From assembly GCA_035570275.1 (NCBI GenBank), contig DATMNI010000298.1:1-25494 (forward strand): a stretch of 25,494 nt of DNA, read 5' to 3'. The stretch comes from DATMNI01 sp035570275 (GTDB lineage: Bacteria > Acidobacteriota > Terriglobia > Bryobacterales > Bryobacteraceae). Positions 24,745 through 25,494 of the stretch are shown here, piece by piece. The notes under the pieces were generated by a model that was given only the letters and a program-made list of their open reading frames with translations, was not told where the DNA came from and searched no databases. The position numbers and the translations under genes are program-made. Numbering within the stretch: the stretch's first letter is position 1; each line of letters opens with the position of its first letter.

Positions 24745-25494
24745 ATGCGCGCGCTCTTCCTTTTGATTCCCACCGCTTCAGGAATCATGCCGTTGATAGC
24801 CGCCTCCGCGGCGAGGCCGCCGATCGGCAATATCGCGAATTTCATCGTGAAGACGGATAACATCGACGAGGCTCGCAGGTTCTACGGGGGCGTTCTCGGG
24901 TACGACGAAGTATTCCGCCACAAACGAGCGGTCGCGGGCGCGGCTGAGCTGTCTGTTTTCAAGGTGAATGAACGTCAATACATCGAAGTCTCACCCACGC
25001 TTCAAAATCCATCGGATGATAAGCTGATCCAGATCGGGTATGCGACGGCGGACGCCCGCAAACTGCGCGATTATCTGGCGGCTCATGGCGTGGCCGTGCC
25101 TTCACGAGTCACGAAGGATTCGGACGGCAATTACAGCTTGATCCTCAAAGATCCTGAGGGACACAGCATCGAGTTCGTTCAGTATCTCGAGGGTTCGCTT
25201 CAGTCGAAATACTGCGGCAAAGGAATCTCGGATCGGCGCATTTCCGATCACATCCTGCATGTCGGCGTACATGTGAAGAGCCCGGTGGATCAGGATAAGT
25301 TCTACAAAGACGTTCTGGGCTTTCGCTTTCTTTGGCAGGGCGGCCCTCGAGACGATCGCCTCGACTGGATTTCGTATCTAACGCCCGATGGCGATAACTG
25401 GGTCGAGTACATGGTGCAGCACGAGGGCCCACCCACTCCGCAGCAACTCGGCGTGTGGCATCACGTCTGCCTCGGCACTCTCGATATTCAGGCC
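24745..25494 (+). CDS. Secreted protein with two VOC (glyoxalase-fold) domains, partial
   Basis: AGGAGGG (24730-24736) lies 8 bases before the ATG. The frame runs without a stop to the window end, giving 250 residues so far. MRALFLLIPTASGIMPLIAASA looks like a signal peptide. The first VOC domain (about 28-145) shows ANFIVKTDNIDEARRFYGGVLG and LKDPEGHSIEFVQ. The second (from about 167) shows DHILHVGVHVKS with His169/His172, FYKDVLGFRFLWQGG and NWVEYMVQ. Two paired VOC modules with a His at the start of one strand and a Glu at its partner (IEF, VEY) fit a metal-binding dioxygenase or glyoxalase-type enzyme. An extradiol dioxygenase acting on released aromatic acids would suit the locus, but this is speculation. 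The C-terminus is missing. Confidence 0.85.
   Translation, partial: MRALFLLIPTASGIMPLIAASAARPPIGNIANFIVKTDNIDEARRFYGGVLGYDEVFRHKRAVAGAAELSVFKVNERQYIEVSPTLQNPSDDKLIQIGYATADARKLRDYLAAHGVAVPSRVTKDSDGNYSLILKDPEGHSIEFVQYLEGSLQSKYCGKGISDRRISDHILHVGVHVKSPVDQDKFYKDVLGFRFLWQGGPRDDRLDWISYLTPDGDNWVEYMVQHEGPPTPQQLGVWHHVCLGTLDIQA

Noticed and set aside
1..25494. CRISPR arrays, tRNA or rRNA genes
   Set aside because: No regularly spaced repeats and no tRNA-like or rRNA-like sequence was noticed on reading.

Overview
The window reads as chromosomal DNA of a soil-type Acidobacteriota, most likely of the Solibacter/Bryobacter kind. This is inferred from high GC, long TonB-dependent receptors that open with a carboxypeptidase-regulatory-like domain and end in the family's typical C-terminus, many Sec-exported enzymes, and Gly/Arg/Ala/Pro-rich linkers in unrelated secreted proteins. 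No taxonomic marker gene is present, so this remains inference.

Layout. 1-129 is the tail of a TonB-dependent receptor, followed by a clear hairpin terminator. 632-2944 is an exported PQQ dehydrogenase with a cytochrome c domain set inside its propeller. 2945-3589 has no intact gene; it holds a probable metallo-beta-lactamase relic and two inverted repeats. 3590-4579 is a wrecked TonB-dependent receptor, missing its plug and most of its barrel and frameshifted three times. 4606-14498 is a plus-strand run of polysaccharide enzymes, several overlapping by 1-4 bases: CE1 esterase, GH43 arabinanase-like enzyme with a ricin-type lectin domain, small secreted binding protein, CE7 acetyl esterase, CE1 esterase, GH51 arabinofuranosidase, a GH43 protein whose catalytic domain is deleted, and another CE1-like esterase. 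14461-16245 is a probable inserted element with one frameshifted gene of unknown function, lying between the end of that esterase and a truncated tannase/feruloyl esterase. 16740-18041 (minus) and 18621-19697 (plus) are two more esterases. 19708-24634 (minus) is a two-gene operon of large glycosidase-like proteins. From 24745 a secreted double-VOC protein runs off the window.

How the genes fit together. The set matches removal of side chains from feruloylated, acetylated arabinoxylan or arabinan: arabinanase and arabinofuranosidase for arabinose, CE1 and tannase-type enzymes for aromatic esters, CE7 for acetate, and possibly alpha-glucuronidase-type enzymes for uronic acids. No intact backbone-cleaving xylanase and no SusD-like partner is visible. 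Several genes are broken (TonB receptor, GH43, tannase, element gene, and possibly a GH10-like N-terminus), so the locus is either decaying and recombining or is partly mis-assembled.

The most notable observations are the in-frame internal deletions, the shared RG-rich linkers in at least six unrelated enzymes, the two poorly characterised glycosidase-like proteins, and the element at a rearrangement junction.
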